Below are positions 27,006-35,611 of a DNA stretch of 64,000 nucleotides, in pieces (position 1 is the first letter of the stretch; every line of letters begins with the position of its first letter). Source of the stretch: Slackia sp. (GTDB lineage: Bacteria; Actinomycetota; Coriobacteriia; Coriobacteriales; Eggerthellaceae); the NCBI GenBank assembly GCA_029266945.1, contig JARIED010000008.1, forward strand, positions 62,001 to 126,000. Direction: 5' to 3'. The notes under the pieces were generated by a model. It had not been told where the DNA came from. It saw only the letters and a list, made by a program, of their open reading frames with translations, and ran no database searches. The translations under genes were made by a program, and so were the position numbers.

Positions 27006-28430
27006 TTATTCTTTGCCGGTCCAGCAGTAGGTGCAGATCTTCGAGGGATCGATGCCGATGCCCTCGAGCATGCCGTCGAGCGACTGGTAGCCCAGCGAAT
27101 CGAAGCCGAGCTTCTCACAGATGGTGCGCAACAAGCACTTGCCGCGCTCGGTGGAGGCGTCGGCGTACTCGTCGAGATGCTTCTGGCCCTCGTCGCCTTC
27201 GAGTTCCTGGATCGTGCGGCGCGAGATGAGGTCCATCTCGGATTTGCTGCTCGAGAAGCTCAGGTACTTGCAGCTGAACATGATCGGCGGGCAGGCGGAG
27301 CGCATGTGCACTTCCTTGGCACCTGCGCCGTAGAGGAAGTCGACCGTCTCGCGCAGTTGGGTGCCGCGCACGATGGAGTCGTCAACCAGCAGCAGCTTCT
27401 TGTCGGCGATCAGCTCGGGGACGGGAACCTGCTTCATCTTGGCGACGCGGTTGCGCACCTCCTGGTTGGAGGGCATGAACGAACGCGCCCAGGTGGGGGT
27501 GTATTTGATGAAGGGGCGGGTGAAGGGCGTCTTGCTCTCGGTGGAGTAGCCGATCGCGTGCGGCACGCCGGAGTCGGGCACGCCGGCGACGTAGTCGACC
27601 TCGGGAAGCCTGCCCTGGGCCGCCTCGTCGCGGGCCATGATGGCGCCGTTACGGTAGCGCACCACTTCGACGTTCTGGCCTTCATAGTTGGAGTTCGGGT
27701 ATCCGTAGTAGGTCCACAGGAACGCGCAGATCTTCATATCGTCGCCTGCGGGCGCGATGGTCTCGTAGGAATCGGCGTTCACGCGCACGATTTCGCCCGG
27801 TCCCAGCTCGTATTCGTCGTCGTAGCCCAGCTTATGGTAGGGGAACGACTCGAACGAGATGCAGTGGCCGTCTTCGTTTTTGCCAACGAGTACCGGCAGG
27901 CGGCCCATCTTGTCGCGCGCGGCGAGGATTTCGCCTTCATCGGTTATGATGAGCAGGGTCAGCGAGCCGTCGATGGCCTCTTGTGCGAACTTGATGCCGT
28001 CGACGAAATTGTCCTTCTGGTTGATCAGGGCAGCCACCAGTTCGGTGTTGTTCACGTTGCCCGAACTCATCGCCATGAACTGCTTGCCGCCTGCCGAGAA
28101 GCATTCCTCGATCAGCTGTTCCGCGTTGTTGATGATGCCCACCGTCGTGATGCCGAAGGTGCCCAGATGGGAGCGGACGAGCAAGGGCTGCGGGTCGGTG
28201 TCGCTGATGCATCCGATGCCGCTGCCTCCATGGAAGCCCTGAAGGTCGGCCTCGAACTTCGTTCGAAACGGCGTGTTCTCGATCGAATGGATTTCCTTTT
28301 GGAATCCGGTCTCGGAATCGAAGAAGATCATGCCTGCGCGACGCGTTCCCAAGTGGGAGTGGTAGTCGACGCCGAAGAACACGTCGAGAACCACGTCATG
28401 ATGGGACGCGGCTCCGAAAAATCCGCCCAT
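27006..28430 (-). CDS. purF: Amidophosphoribosyltransferase-like protein lacking the N-terminal catalytic Cys
   Basis: PurF uses glutamine and PRPP to make phosphoribosylamine, the first step of purine synthesis. The 474-residue protein has both domains: an Ntn glutaminase-like half (1 to about 240) and a PRTase half with the PRPP motif LLLVDDSIVRGTQ. The PurF N-terminus is MCGI with Cys as nucleophile; here it is MGGFFGAAS, with Gly in that place. The Arg of the usual HxRYST is also missing (GIGCISDTDP). Cys residues at ICAF, SACPP/FSCKY and CTYCW look like the Fe-S ligands of B. subtilis-type PurF. GAAAGG precedes the ATG. It may be an ammonia-dependent PurF, or a paralogue with another role. 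Confidence 0.85.
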   Translation of the reverse strand: MGGFFGAASHHDVVLDVFFGVDYHSHLGTRRAGMIFFDSETGFQKEIHSIENTPFRTKFEADLQGFHGGSGIGCISDTDPQPLLVRSHLGTFGITTVGIINNAEQLIEECFSAGGKQFMAMSSGNVNNTELVAALINQKDNFVDGIKFAQEAIDGSLTLLIITDEGEILAARDKMGRLPVLVGKNEDGHCISFESFPYHKLGYDDEYELGPGEIVRVNADSYETIAPAGDDMKICAFLWTYYGYPNSNYEGQNVEVVRYRNGAIMARDEAAQGRLPEVDYVAGVPDSGVPHAIGYSTESKTPFTRPFIKYTPTWARSFMPSNQEVRNRVAKMKQVPVPELIADKKLLLVDDSIVRGTQLRETVDFLYGAGAKEVHMRSACPPIMFSCKYLSFSSSKSEMDLISRRTIQELEGDEGQKHLDEYADASTERGKCLLRTICEKLGFDSLGYQSLDGMLEGIGIDPSKICTYCWTGKE

Positions 28431-28479
28431 TGCGTACCTTTCATCGTCGGTTGTGTGTTGAAACAGAAAGTATAAACCC

Positions 28480-28508
28480 CGAAGCCCGCCTGGGTGGGGC
28501 GAGCTTCG
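28480..28508 (-). terminator. Terminator downstream of helD
   Basis: On the minus strand CGAAGC(T)CGCC pairs with GGCG(G)GCTTCG, with one mismatch, and is followed by GGGGTTT. It lies 90 bases after the helD stop codon, upstream of purF. Confidence 0.55.
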
Positions 28509-28596
28509 TGTTGCAGCGATTATTCAAATTATCGGAACAAATACGCCGTGCTTGCACGCCTGCGTTGCGTACGGCACGTATTTTCCGCTTTTTCCC

Positions 28597-30783
28597 TTAG
28601 CCGAGCAAGGGCGTCAGGGCGCCGGGCGCTAGGATGACGATGCGTCCCGTGGCGCGCGAGATGCTCGTGTACAGGCGATTGCGCGCCACGCGTCCGTCGC
28701 CGAACACCTCGGCGCGGGCGTCGGGGATGATCACCTGGTCGAACTCGAGGCCCTTGGCGAACTCGAGCGTCATGAGCACGACGCCGCTCGCGGGAAGCGT
28801 GGCGTCGTCGGAAATCACGGCGGGCGCGTTTTCGCCCAGGATGGACCGGACGCGCTTGAGCGATGCGCGGCTGTCGGCGATCACGGCGGTCAGGCCGGCC
28901 ATGCCGCGCGCTTGCTCGACGGCGTCGCGCAGGGCGTCTTCGTAGGCGCCCTTGTCGTCGAAGGCGGCGATGCGCGGTTCTGCACGCTCGTGCTGTACCG
29001 AGGAGACGCGCATGCGGTCTTCTTTCGGCATGAGCTTCGTGAACAACTCCGTGATCTGCGGAGACGAGCGGTAGCTCGTCAGGAGGCGGCATTCCTGCAC
29101 TTTCGACCCTGCGTGCTCGAACACCGATTCGATTTCGGCGAACGAGGCCGTGTGGTCCTTGATCGCCTGGTTCTCGTCGCCCAGAAGCAGGAAGCGGGCG
29201 CGGCGGAAATAGCGACGCAACACCATGAGCTGGGCGCAGGTGTAGTCCTGCACCTCGTCGACCATGACGTATTTGACGCTTGCGTCGCCCATGCCGCTTA
29301 CGGCCATCTTCAGATAGACCCATTCGACCGGCAGCAGGCCTTCGGCGCCCAGGATGCGCATGCCGATGCGGTCGATGCGCAGCCATTCGTCGCGCTCGAC
29401 GATGCCGAAGGCGGCGGCGTAGCGGTCGTGGAGGTAGGTCAGCGTGCATTCGCGCAGCTCGGCGTCGGTCTGCGGTGCGATGGTCTCGTGGAAGATGCGC
29501 ACCTGCTCCTGGACCGAAAGCGACGTGACCTCGTTTTGCGCGCGCTCGGTGGCCGCCATCTGCTTCAGGCGGCTTTCCAGGCGCTTGTGCAGTTCCTCGC
29601 GCATGAGCGTGACCAGGTGCGGACCTGCGGGAATGCGGCGGAATCTGTCAGCCGCCTGACGGATCTGGCCGGCGGAGATGAGCTGCGTGCCGTCGCAGAC
29701 GATGTCTTTGAAGTCGTCGGGGTCGAACACGAGTCCGCGCACGGCCTCGTCGATGCGCGCCAGGGCTTCCGGGGAGATGTCGGCGCGGCCGCGGCTGCGA
29801 TCGGCCGGCATGACGCTTGCCATGAACTGGTCGAACGTCATGGTCTCGGGGTTGCTTTCGCCCAGGTCGGGCAGCACCTGCTCGATGTAGCGACTGAACA
29901 CCGGGTTCGGCGTGATCAGGCACACTTCCTCGGGCTTGAGCGTTTCGCGATGCTGATAGAACAGGTAGGCGATGCGCTGCATGAGCACGGAGGTCTTGCC
30001 GGAGCCCGCGATGCCGTTGACCAGCAGGACGTCGACGTCTTCGTGACGGATGACCTCGTTCTGCTCTTTCTGGATGGTGGCGGTGATCGCCTTCATGTGC
30101 GAGGAGCGCTCCTGCGAAAGCGAGGCCAGAAGCATGGCGTCCTGGATGGCCACGGCGGTGTCGAAATAGGCGTTCAGGCGGTCGGCCTCGATGTCGAATT
30201 GGCGGCGCAGCTTGAGGTCCACGTTGATGGTGCGGCCGTTGGCCTTATACGACGTGGGGCCGTTCTCCTGGTTGTAGTACACCTCGGCCACGGGCGAGCG
30301 CCAGTCAACCACGAGGCGTTTGTAGTTGTCGTCGGAGATGCCGGCGTTGCCGATGTAGAGCTCCTTGGGCGCATCGCCCGGCTTGAACTGCAGCGCCACT
30401 TTGGCGAAGTAGGGCTGGTGCATGAGCAGGCGCACCTTCTGCAGATTCTGGAAGTTGAGCTCCTGGGCCGCGTTGTACAGGTCGATCGTCTTGTTGGCCG
30501 AGGCGAATTCGGCGTAGGTCTCGAAGGCTTCGCCCATGCTGGCGAAGTTGCCGGTGAGCTCGTCGGCGAGCATCTCCTTATCGGCCGCCACGTCGTCGTC
30601 GAGTTTCTGAATCTTGGCGACAAGGGCCTGCTCCATGGCCGCGAGCTTCGCGTAGGTCTCGCTCAGGTGCCGACGCTCTTCGACCAGGATAGGGTCGTCG
30701 GTTCGTTCGTCCTGGTCGCAGGCGGGCGACGCCTGGTCGCTCGCGGTGCGGGGCAGGTTCGGTTGTGCTGGGTCGGTGAACAC
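28597..30783 (-). CDS. helD: HelD-like superfamily 1 helicase / RNA polymerase-recycling ATPase
   Basis: HelD binds RNA polymerase and uses ATP to release it from stalled complexes. The 728-residue protein has the N-terminal coiled-coil arm (RRHLSETYAKLAAMEQALVA) followed by the UvrD-like motor. Walker A is GIAGSGKTSVLMQRIAYL, the Walker B/DExQ region is VMVDEVQDYT, motif III is LGDENQAI, and the C-terminal motifs are GLEFDQVIIPDA and RLYTSISRATGR. The track starts 41 codons upstream. I choose the GTG at 30783 because AAGGAGA sits 5 bases before it and no site precedes the upstream ATG. It is divergent from the DUF3516 helicase gene, so both motor proteins share one regulatory gap. Confidence 0.92.
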   Translation of the reverse strand: MFTDPAQPNLPRTASDQASPACDQDERTDDPILVEERRHLSETYAKLAAMEQALVAKIQKLDDDVAADKEMLADELTGNFASMGEAFETYAEFASANKTIDLYNAAQELNFQNLQKVRLLMHQPYFAKVALQFKPGDAPKELYIGNAGISDDNYKRLVVDWRSPVAEVYYNQENGPTSYKANGRTINVDLKLRRQFDIEADRLNAYFDTAVAIQDAMLLASLSQERSSHMKAITATIQKEQNEVIRHEDVDVLLVNGIAGSGKTSVLMQRIAYLFYQHRETLKPEEVCLITPNPVFSRYIEQVLPDLGESNPETMTFDQFMASVMPADRSRGRADISPEALARIDEAVRGLVFDPDDFKDIVCDGTQLISAGQIRQAADRFRRIPAGPHLVTLMREELHKRLESRLKQMAATERAQNEVTSLSVQEQVRIFHETIAPQTDAELRECTLTYLHDRYAAAFGIVERDEWLRIDRIGMRILGAEGLLPVEWVYLKMAVSGMGDASVKYVMVDEVQDYTCAQLMVLRRYFRRARFLLLGDENQAIKDHTASFAEIESVFEHAGSKVQECRLLTSYRSSPQITELFTKLMPKEDRMRVSSVQHERAEPRIAAFDDKGAYEDALRDAVEQARGMAGLTAVIADSRASLKRVRSILGENAPAVISDDATLPASGVVLMTLEFAKGLEFDQVIIPDARAEVFGDGRVARNRLYTSISRATGRIVILAPGALTPLLG

Positions 30784-30997
30784 GATGTCTCCTTGGGATT
30801 CGTCGGTTGTGCATCGGCGGGCGGCCTGTGCGAAACGCCGCCGCCCTGAAAAGGTATTCCGGGTACAATGGCACATGCGCGCACGCTCGGGGAGGTGGCG
30901 CGTCATTTTGCACGATAACTACGGCTTGCGGCGTCCGCGTCCGCACGCTTTCGCCGTCCGCGCACGGACGGATTCTCGATGACGGATAGAGGTTCTT

Positions 30998-33739
30998 ATG
31001 GCAGACGAACAGGAAACCGTCGGCGGCGGCGCCGACGCTTACGGATCGCTCGGCGCGCTGGTGCCCCAGGCGGTCTGGGATAAATACTGGGACTATTCTC
31101 AGGATGGAGAACTCGACGAGGCCGAGGGCTTTGCGCCGGTCGATATCGATCCCGAGGGAGAGGGGGCGTTTCGCGCGCAGTTCCGCACGAGCCAAACGCC
31201 CCAGTGGGGCGATTGTGCGAGCTCAGGACTGTCGGAGCACGAGATGCCTCCTCTCCCCGTCTCCGAGGAAGCGCTCGAGATGTTTCTGGAATGGGTCGAC
31301 GAGCGCGGCATCGAGCCGTGGCCGCACCAGGAAGAGGCGCTCATGGGCCTCATGATGGGCGACCATGTGATCTTGGGCACGCCGACCGGATCGGGCAAGT
31401 CGCTCGTAGCGCTGGGCATGCACTTCATGGCTATCATGACGGGCAAGGTGTCGTACTACACGGCTCCGATCAAGGCGCTCGTCAGCGAGAAGTTCTTCTC
31501 GCTCGTCGATGTGCTCGGCCGCGAGAACGTGGGCATGATCACGGGCGACGTGTCGATCAACCCCTACGCCCCCGTGGTGTGCTGCACGGCCGAGATCTTG
31601 GCCAATCAGGCGCTGCGCGAAGGCGAGGGGGCCGATGTGGGCTGCGTCGCCATGGACGAGTTCCATTTCTACGGCGACCCGCAGCGCGGCTGGGCGTGGC
31701 AGGTGCCGTTGCTCACGCTTCCACAGACGCAGTTTCTGCTGATGAGCGCCACGCTCGGCGACGTCACGCAGATCGTCGACACGCTCAAGCGCCATACCGA
31801 CGCCGAGGTCGACGTCATCGCCGATGCGCCCCGTCCCGTGCCGCTGAGCTACGAATACGTGAAGACGCCGCTCGAGGCGACGGTGGAGCTGGCCATCCGC
31901 GCGAAGGAGACGCCGCTCTACATCGTCCACTTCTCGCAGGACGCCGCGCTCGACACCGCGCAGTCGCTGGCGAGCTACGGCGTTGCCACCAGGGAACAGC
32001 GCGAGGCGATCAAGCAGGCCATCAAAGGCGCTCGCTTCACCACGGCGTTCGGCAAGACGCTCCAGCGCCTGCTGGGCTGCGGCGTGGGCGTGCATCACGC
32101 GGGTATGCTGCCGCGCTACCGTCTGCTTATGGAAAAGCTCGCCCAGCAGGGCCTTCTTCCCGTGATCTGCGGCACCGACACGCTGGGCGTGGGCATCAAC
32201 GTGCCGATCCACACCGTGATCTTGACCGCGCTCACGAAGTTCGACGGTTTCAAGATGCGCAGGCTGCGCGCCCGTGAGTTCCATCAGATCGCCGGCCGCG
32301 CGGGCCGTTCGGGCTTCGACACCGAAGGCATGGTGATCGCCGAGGCGCCCGAGCATGAAATCGAGAACGCCAAGGCGCTGCAGAAGGCGGGCGACGACCT
32401 CAAGAAGCTGCGCAAGCTGAAGAAGAAAAAGCCGCCCGAGGGCTTCGTGAACTGGAACGAGGATACGTTCACGAAGCTGACCGACGCGGCCCCCGAAACG
32501 CTTAAGCCGCGCATGCGTATCACGCATTCCATGGTGCTCGCCGTGGTGTCGCGCGGCGGCGACGCCTTCACGCGCGTGCGCAAGCTCGTCGACGACTCGG
32601 CCCAGCCTCTCGAGGAGAAAGAACAGCTCTACGTACGCGCCGACGAGGTGTTCGCCACGTTGATCGATGCGGGCGTCGTGGAGAAGGTGGGGGCCGAGGA
32701 CGGCGGCGTCGAGTATCGCGCCACGGTTGATATGCCACAGGATTTCGCGCTCGACCAGCCGCTTTCGCCGTTCTTGCTGGCGGCGCTCGAGCTGCTCGAC
32801 CCCGAGAGCGAGACCTACGCGCTCGACGTGATCTCTATGGTGGAGGCCACGCTGGAGAACCCGCGTCAGGTGCTGCGCGCTCAGGAGCGCAAGGCGCGCG
32901 AGAAGGCGGTGGCCGAGATGAAGGCCGACGGCGTCGATTACGAGGAGCGTCTCGACCGCATCGCCGACATCACGTATCCCAAGCCGCTCGAGGAGCTGCT
33001 CGACCAGGCGTTCGCCCAGTATTGCGAGGCGGTGCCGTGGGCGCGCGATTACGAGCTCGCGCCCAAATCGGTGCTGCGCGACATGTTGGAGACGGTGTCG
33101 GGCTTCAAGGAATACGTGGCGCGCTACGGCATCGCCCGCAGCGAGGGCACGTTCTTGCGCTACCTGTCCGACGCCTATCGCGTGCTCGACCGCACGGTGC
33201 CGCAGGACAAGCGCGACGACCGCTTGAAAGACATCATCGCGTGGCTGGGCCTCGTGGTGCGTTCGGTCGACTCGAGCCTCGTGGACGAATGGGAGTCGGC
33301 GGGTTCGATGGAAGACGTCGCGGCGCCGACGGATGCCGACGCGGTGGTGCGCGACCGTCGCGGCCTGACTTTGCTGGTGAGGAATTCGCTGTTCAGGCGT
33401 GTGAGCCTGGCCGCGCGCGGCGATGTCGAGCAGCTCGGCGATATGGATATGGAATGGGGCTTCGGCGCTCGTCGCTGGCAGGAGGCGCTCGATGCGTTCT
33501 ACGAGGCGCATGAAGAGCTGCTGCTCGATGCCGACGCTCGCTCGAACGCGTACTTCGTCCTGGACGAATCCGACGAGCGTTTGCAGCGCGTGTGGCATGT
33601 GCATCAGATCTTCCACGATGCCGACGGCGACAGCGATTTCGGCATCATGGCCGACGTCGACCTTGACGCCACGCAGGAGGCAGGCGAGGCGGTTATGGCG
33701 AACTACCGCGTGGGCTTCGCCGAAGACATTTTGGATTAA
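30998..33739 (+). CDS. Ski2-like DEAD/DEAH-box RNA helicase with DUF3516
   Basis: The protein has 913 residues. An acidic N-terminus (about 1-100) is followed by a helicase core: Walker A GTPTGSGKSLVALGMH near residue 127, the DEAH-like MDEFHFYGDPQRG, motif III LLMSATLGD, and C-terminal motifs VCGTDTLGVGINVP-like (here VICGTDTLGVGINVP) and HQIAGRAGRSGFD. The last 400 residues match DUF3516, the C-terminal domain of actinobacterial Ski2/Mtr4-type helicases. Its likely role is RNA unwinding in turnover or ribosome-related work; the substrate is not known. AGAGG precedes the ATG. It is divergent from helD and followed by a terminator. Confidence 0.9.
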   Translation: MADEQETVGGGADAYGSLGALVPQAVWDKYWDYSQDGELDEAEGFAPVDIDPEGEGAFRAQFRTSQTPQWGDCASSGLSEHEMPPLPVSEEALEMFLEWVDERGIEPWPHQEEALMGLMMGDHVILGTPTGSGKSLVALGMHFMAIMTGKVSYYTAPIKALVSEKFFSLVDVLGRENVGMITGDVSINPYAPVVCCTAEILANQALREGEGADVGCVAMDEFHFYGDPQRGWAWQVPLLTLPQTQFLLMSATLGDVTQIVDTLKRHTDAEVDVIADAPRPVPLSYEYVKTPLEATVELAIRAKETPLYIVHFSQDAALDTAQSLASYGVATREQREAIKQAIKGARFTTAFGKTLQRLLGCGVGVHHAGMLPRYRLLMEKLAQQGLLPVICGTDTLGVGINVPIHTVILTALTKFDGFKMRRLRAREFHQIAGRAGRSGFDTEGMVIAEAPEHEIENAKALQKAGDDLKKLRKLKKKKPPEGFVNWNEDTFTKLTDAAPETLKPRMRITHSMVLAVVSRGGDAFTRVRKLVDDSAQPLEEKEQLYVRADEVFATLIDAGVVEKVGAEDGGVEYRATVDMPQDFALDQPLSPFLLAALELLDPESETYALDVISMVEATLENPRQVLRAQERKAREKAVAEMKADGVDYEERLDRIADITYPKPLEELLDQAFAQYCEAVPWARDYELAPKSVLRDMLETVSGFKEYVARYGIARSEGTFLRYLSDAYRVLDRTVPQDKRDDRLKDIIAWLGLVVRSVDSSLVDEWESAGSMEDVAAPTDADAVVRDRRGLTLLVRNSLFRRVSLAARGDVEQLGDMDMEWGFGARRWQEALDAFYEAHEELLLDADARSNAYFVLDESDERLQRVWHVHQIFHDADGDSDFGIMADVDLDATQEAGEAVMANYRVGFAEDILD

Positions 33740-33764
33740 AGGCCCCTTGAAGGCCGAAGAACGG

Positions 33765-33800
33765 AAGAAGCCGCAGAACAACGGTCTGCGGCTTCTTTTG
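33765..33800. terminator. Bidirectional terminator between the DUF3516 helicase and the MBL hydrolase
   Basis: The stem AAGAAGCCGCAGA/TCTGCGGCTTCTT is followed by TTGCG and lies between converging genes. Confidence 0.85.
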
Positions 33801-33819
33801 CGTTCCAGGGTCGTTCGCG

Positions 33820-34614
33820 CTAGGAAAGCGTCGTCAGGCGGCCCTGGTAGCCGCAGGCGACGCGGGCGGGATGCCCCTCGCGCGCCACGACGGCGTCGAA
33901 TCCTCGCTTCGCCAGGTCGTATTCGTTGTTGTTCTCGGATACGTGCATGGCCGCCGCCGCTTCGAGGCGCGTGCTTAGAAGCGCTGCGAGTTCGTCTGCC
34001 GCCTGTTCGTTGGAAAGATGTCCTTCGTCGGATGCGATGCGTCGCTTGACCACGTAGGGGTAGGGGCCTTCGCGCAGCATGCGCGGGTCGTGGTTGCTTT
34101 CGATCGCGAGCAGGCGCACGTCTTGCAGGTGCGCGTGCGCGGCGTCGGTCACGATGCCCGAGTCGGTCATGAACCCTGCCGCGTCGCCGTCGGCCTCGAA
34201 GCGAAAGCCGAACGATGCGGCGGCGTCGTGCGAGGTGGCGAAGGGAAAGATGCTCATGCCCGCCGCCGAGACGAGCGCCTCGGGCGCGAGCGCGCGAATC
34301 TCGCAGGCCCCTTTCATCTCTTGGAGGGGCCTGCTGGCCCGCAGCGTGGCGGGAGCAGCATAGATCGCGGGGCGGCGGCCCAGCTTCGCCAGGCCGCGCA
34401 TGGTCACGCCGATGCCCTTGGTGTGGTCGCCGTGCTCGTGCGTGATCAGCACGGCATCGAGTTTGGCGGGATTGAAGTCCGCCTCGTCGCAGCGGGCGAA
34501 GAAGTCGCGCTTGCAGATGCCGCAGTCGATCAGCACGCCGCGTCCGGTGGCGGCGTTTTCGACAACGGTCGCGTTGCCGCGGCTTCCGCTGGCAAGGATA
34601 TGAAGCTTAAGCAT
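33820..34614 (-). CDS. MBL-fold metallo-hydrolase (YycJ/WalJ-like)
   Basis: The protein has 264 residues and the metallo-beta-lactamase fold. It shows the ASGSRGNATVV N-terminus, the metal motif THEHGDHTKG, a later SHDA, FMTDSGIV, and a C-terminal SNEQAA followed by HVSENNNE. This set matches the YycJ/WalJ family, putative 5'-3' exonucleases often linked to the WalRK system; walRK is not in this window. The ATG at 34614 has CAGGAAC upstream, and the 27-codon extension in the track is rejected. It lies 26 bases downstream of a small membrane protein gene on the same strand, so the three genes from 35478 to 33820 may be one transcript. Confidence 0.88.
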   Translation of the reverse strand: MLKLHILASGSRGNATVVENAATGRGVLIDCGICKRDFFARCDEADFNPAKLDAVLITHEHGDHTKGIGVTMRGLAKLGRRPAIYAAPATLRASRPLQEMKGACEIRALAPEALVSAAGMSIFPFATSHDAAASFGFRFEADGDAAGFMTDSGIVTDAAHAHLQDVRLLAIESNHDPRMLREGPYPYVVKRRIASDEGHLSNEQAADELAALLSTRLEAAAAMHVSENNNEYDLAKRGFDAVVAREGHPARVACGYQGRLTTLS

Positions 34615-34640
34615 GAAGACGTTCCTGACCGCGTCGCGGG

Positions 34641-35024
34641 CTAGTCGCCCATCGAGAACACGAGGACGCCCGTCTGGCCCAGGCCGATGACGCACATGGC
34701 CACGCCGACGATGCCCAGGATGAGACCCGCGGTGGATGCGTTGTTGCCGTTGGTGCCGGCGATCGATTTATGCGCGCGCGAGGCGGCGATGGCGGCGAGG
34801 CCCATGATGAGGGCGAACGGGATGCCCGCCAGGCCGAAAAGCGTTCCTTCGATGGCGGCGATGATGCCCATGACCAGCGACGCGATGCCGCAGCTTTCCT
34901 TGTTCGCGCCCGTCTCGGCGCGCTTCCACAGCACGATGCCTGCGATTGCGCCGCCGACGAACAGGGCGATGGCCGGCGTTGCGGCGACGAGGATTTCGGA
35001 CAGGTCGAGGCCGAAGATTTGCAT
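34641..35024 (-). CDS. Small membrane protein, paralogue 1 (DUF4190-like)
   Basis: The protein has 127 residues with three hydrophobic segments: an N-terminal helix (PAIALFVGGAIAGIVLW), a central pair (ASLVMGIIAAIEGTLFGLAG and FALIMGLAAIAASRAH) and a C-terminal helix (AGLILGIVGVAMCVIGLGQT). The layout is like DUF4190 proteins. The central region lines up with the neighbour at 35098 (VMGIIAAIEGTLFGLAGIPF against TMGVAAVAEMVVFGVAGAPF), so the two arose by tandem duplication. GAAAGGACC precedes the ATG. The function is unknown. It is upstream of the MBL hydrolase on the same strand. Confidence 0.8.
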   Translation of the reverse strand: MQIFGLDLSEILVAATPAIALFVGGAIAGIVLWKRAETGANKESCGIASLVMGIIAAIEGTLFGLAGIPFALIMGLAAIAASRAHKSIAGTNGNNASTAGLILGIVGVAMCVIGLGQTGVLVFSMGD

Positions 35025-35097
35025 GAGGGTCCTTTCAAGAGGCGTTCGTATTCCGTCCAGTATAGGCCATCGCGGCGTGCGGGCGGGCCGCTGCAGG

Positions 35098-35478
35098 TTA
35101 CAGCAGCATGACGGCGACGATGACGATGACCGAGAACAGGGCGGAGACCAGCCCGAACAGTCCCAGGGCGAATCCCGTGCGGTAGACGTTGCTGCGCGCG
35201 GCGGTACGTTTGCGGTAGGCGCTCGATTTCATCAGGGCGCCTATGCCGAGGGCCGCCGCGAAAGGCGCGCCTGCGACGCCGAAGACGACCATCTCGGCCA
35301 CGGCGGCGACGCCCATGGTCACGGACGCCTTCGCAAGGCGCCGCTCTCCTCCTCGGCGCCGCGAATCCCTGCATACGATGCTCGCGGCAAGGAAGGCGAC
35401 GAGCATCGCGATCGTCGCGACGAGCGCGGCGATGACGACGCGGAGGAATTCGGGTATGTCGGGGAAGAGGAAATCCAT
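35098..35478 (-). CDS. Small membrane protein, paralogue 2 (DUF4190-like)
   Basis: The protein has 126 residues and the same topology as the downstream neighbour: an N-terminal TM (FLRVVIAALVATIAMLVAFL), a basic loop with CRDSRRRGGERR, a central hydrophobic block (SVTMGVAAVAEMVVFGVAGA) and a C-terminal TM (FGLVSALFSVIVIVAVMLL). The start is the ATG at 35478; the preceding GAAAGGATG serves as its ribosome site, so the upstream ATG two codons earlier is not used. The 29-codon track extension is shadow sequence. The function is unknown. There is a 73-base gap to paralogue 1. Confidence 0.75.
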   Translation of the reverse strand: MDFLFPDIPEFLRVVIAALVATIAMLVAFLAASIVCRDSRRRGGERRLAKASVTMGVAAVAEMVVFGVAGAPFAAALGIGALMKSSAYRKRTAARSNVYRTGFALGLFGLVSALFSVIVIVAVMLL

Positions 35479-35542
35479 GGGCATCCTTTCGCGGTCGGCG
35501 GTCCTTCTAGTATAAGCGCACGGCGCGGCGCGTGCGGACATG

Positions 35543-35584
35543 CGAAGGGCCCCCGCGTTCGTCATGCGAAGCGAAGGCCCTTCG
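35543..35584 (-). terminator. Possible terminator after the CoA-disulfide reductase gene
   Basis: The 9-bp stem CGAAGGGCC/GGCCCTTCG with a long loop lies 28 bases after the stop codon on the minus strand. It has no good T-tract. Confidence 0.45.
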
Positions 35585-35611
35585 AGGGAAACGTGCGCAG
35601 GCGCGTCGGCG

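Noticed and set aside
31223-33781. 852-aa minus-strand ORF antisense to the DUF3516 helicase
   Set aside because: No domain and His/Arg/Leu-rich shadow composition; the plus strand has complete helicase motifs.
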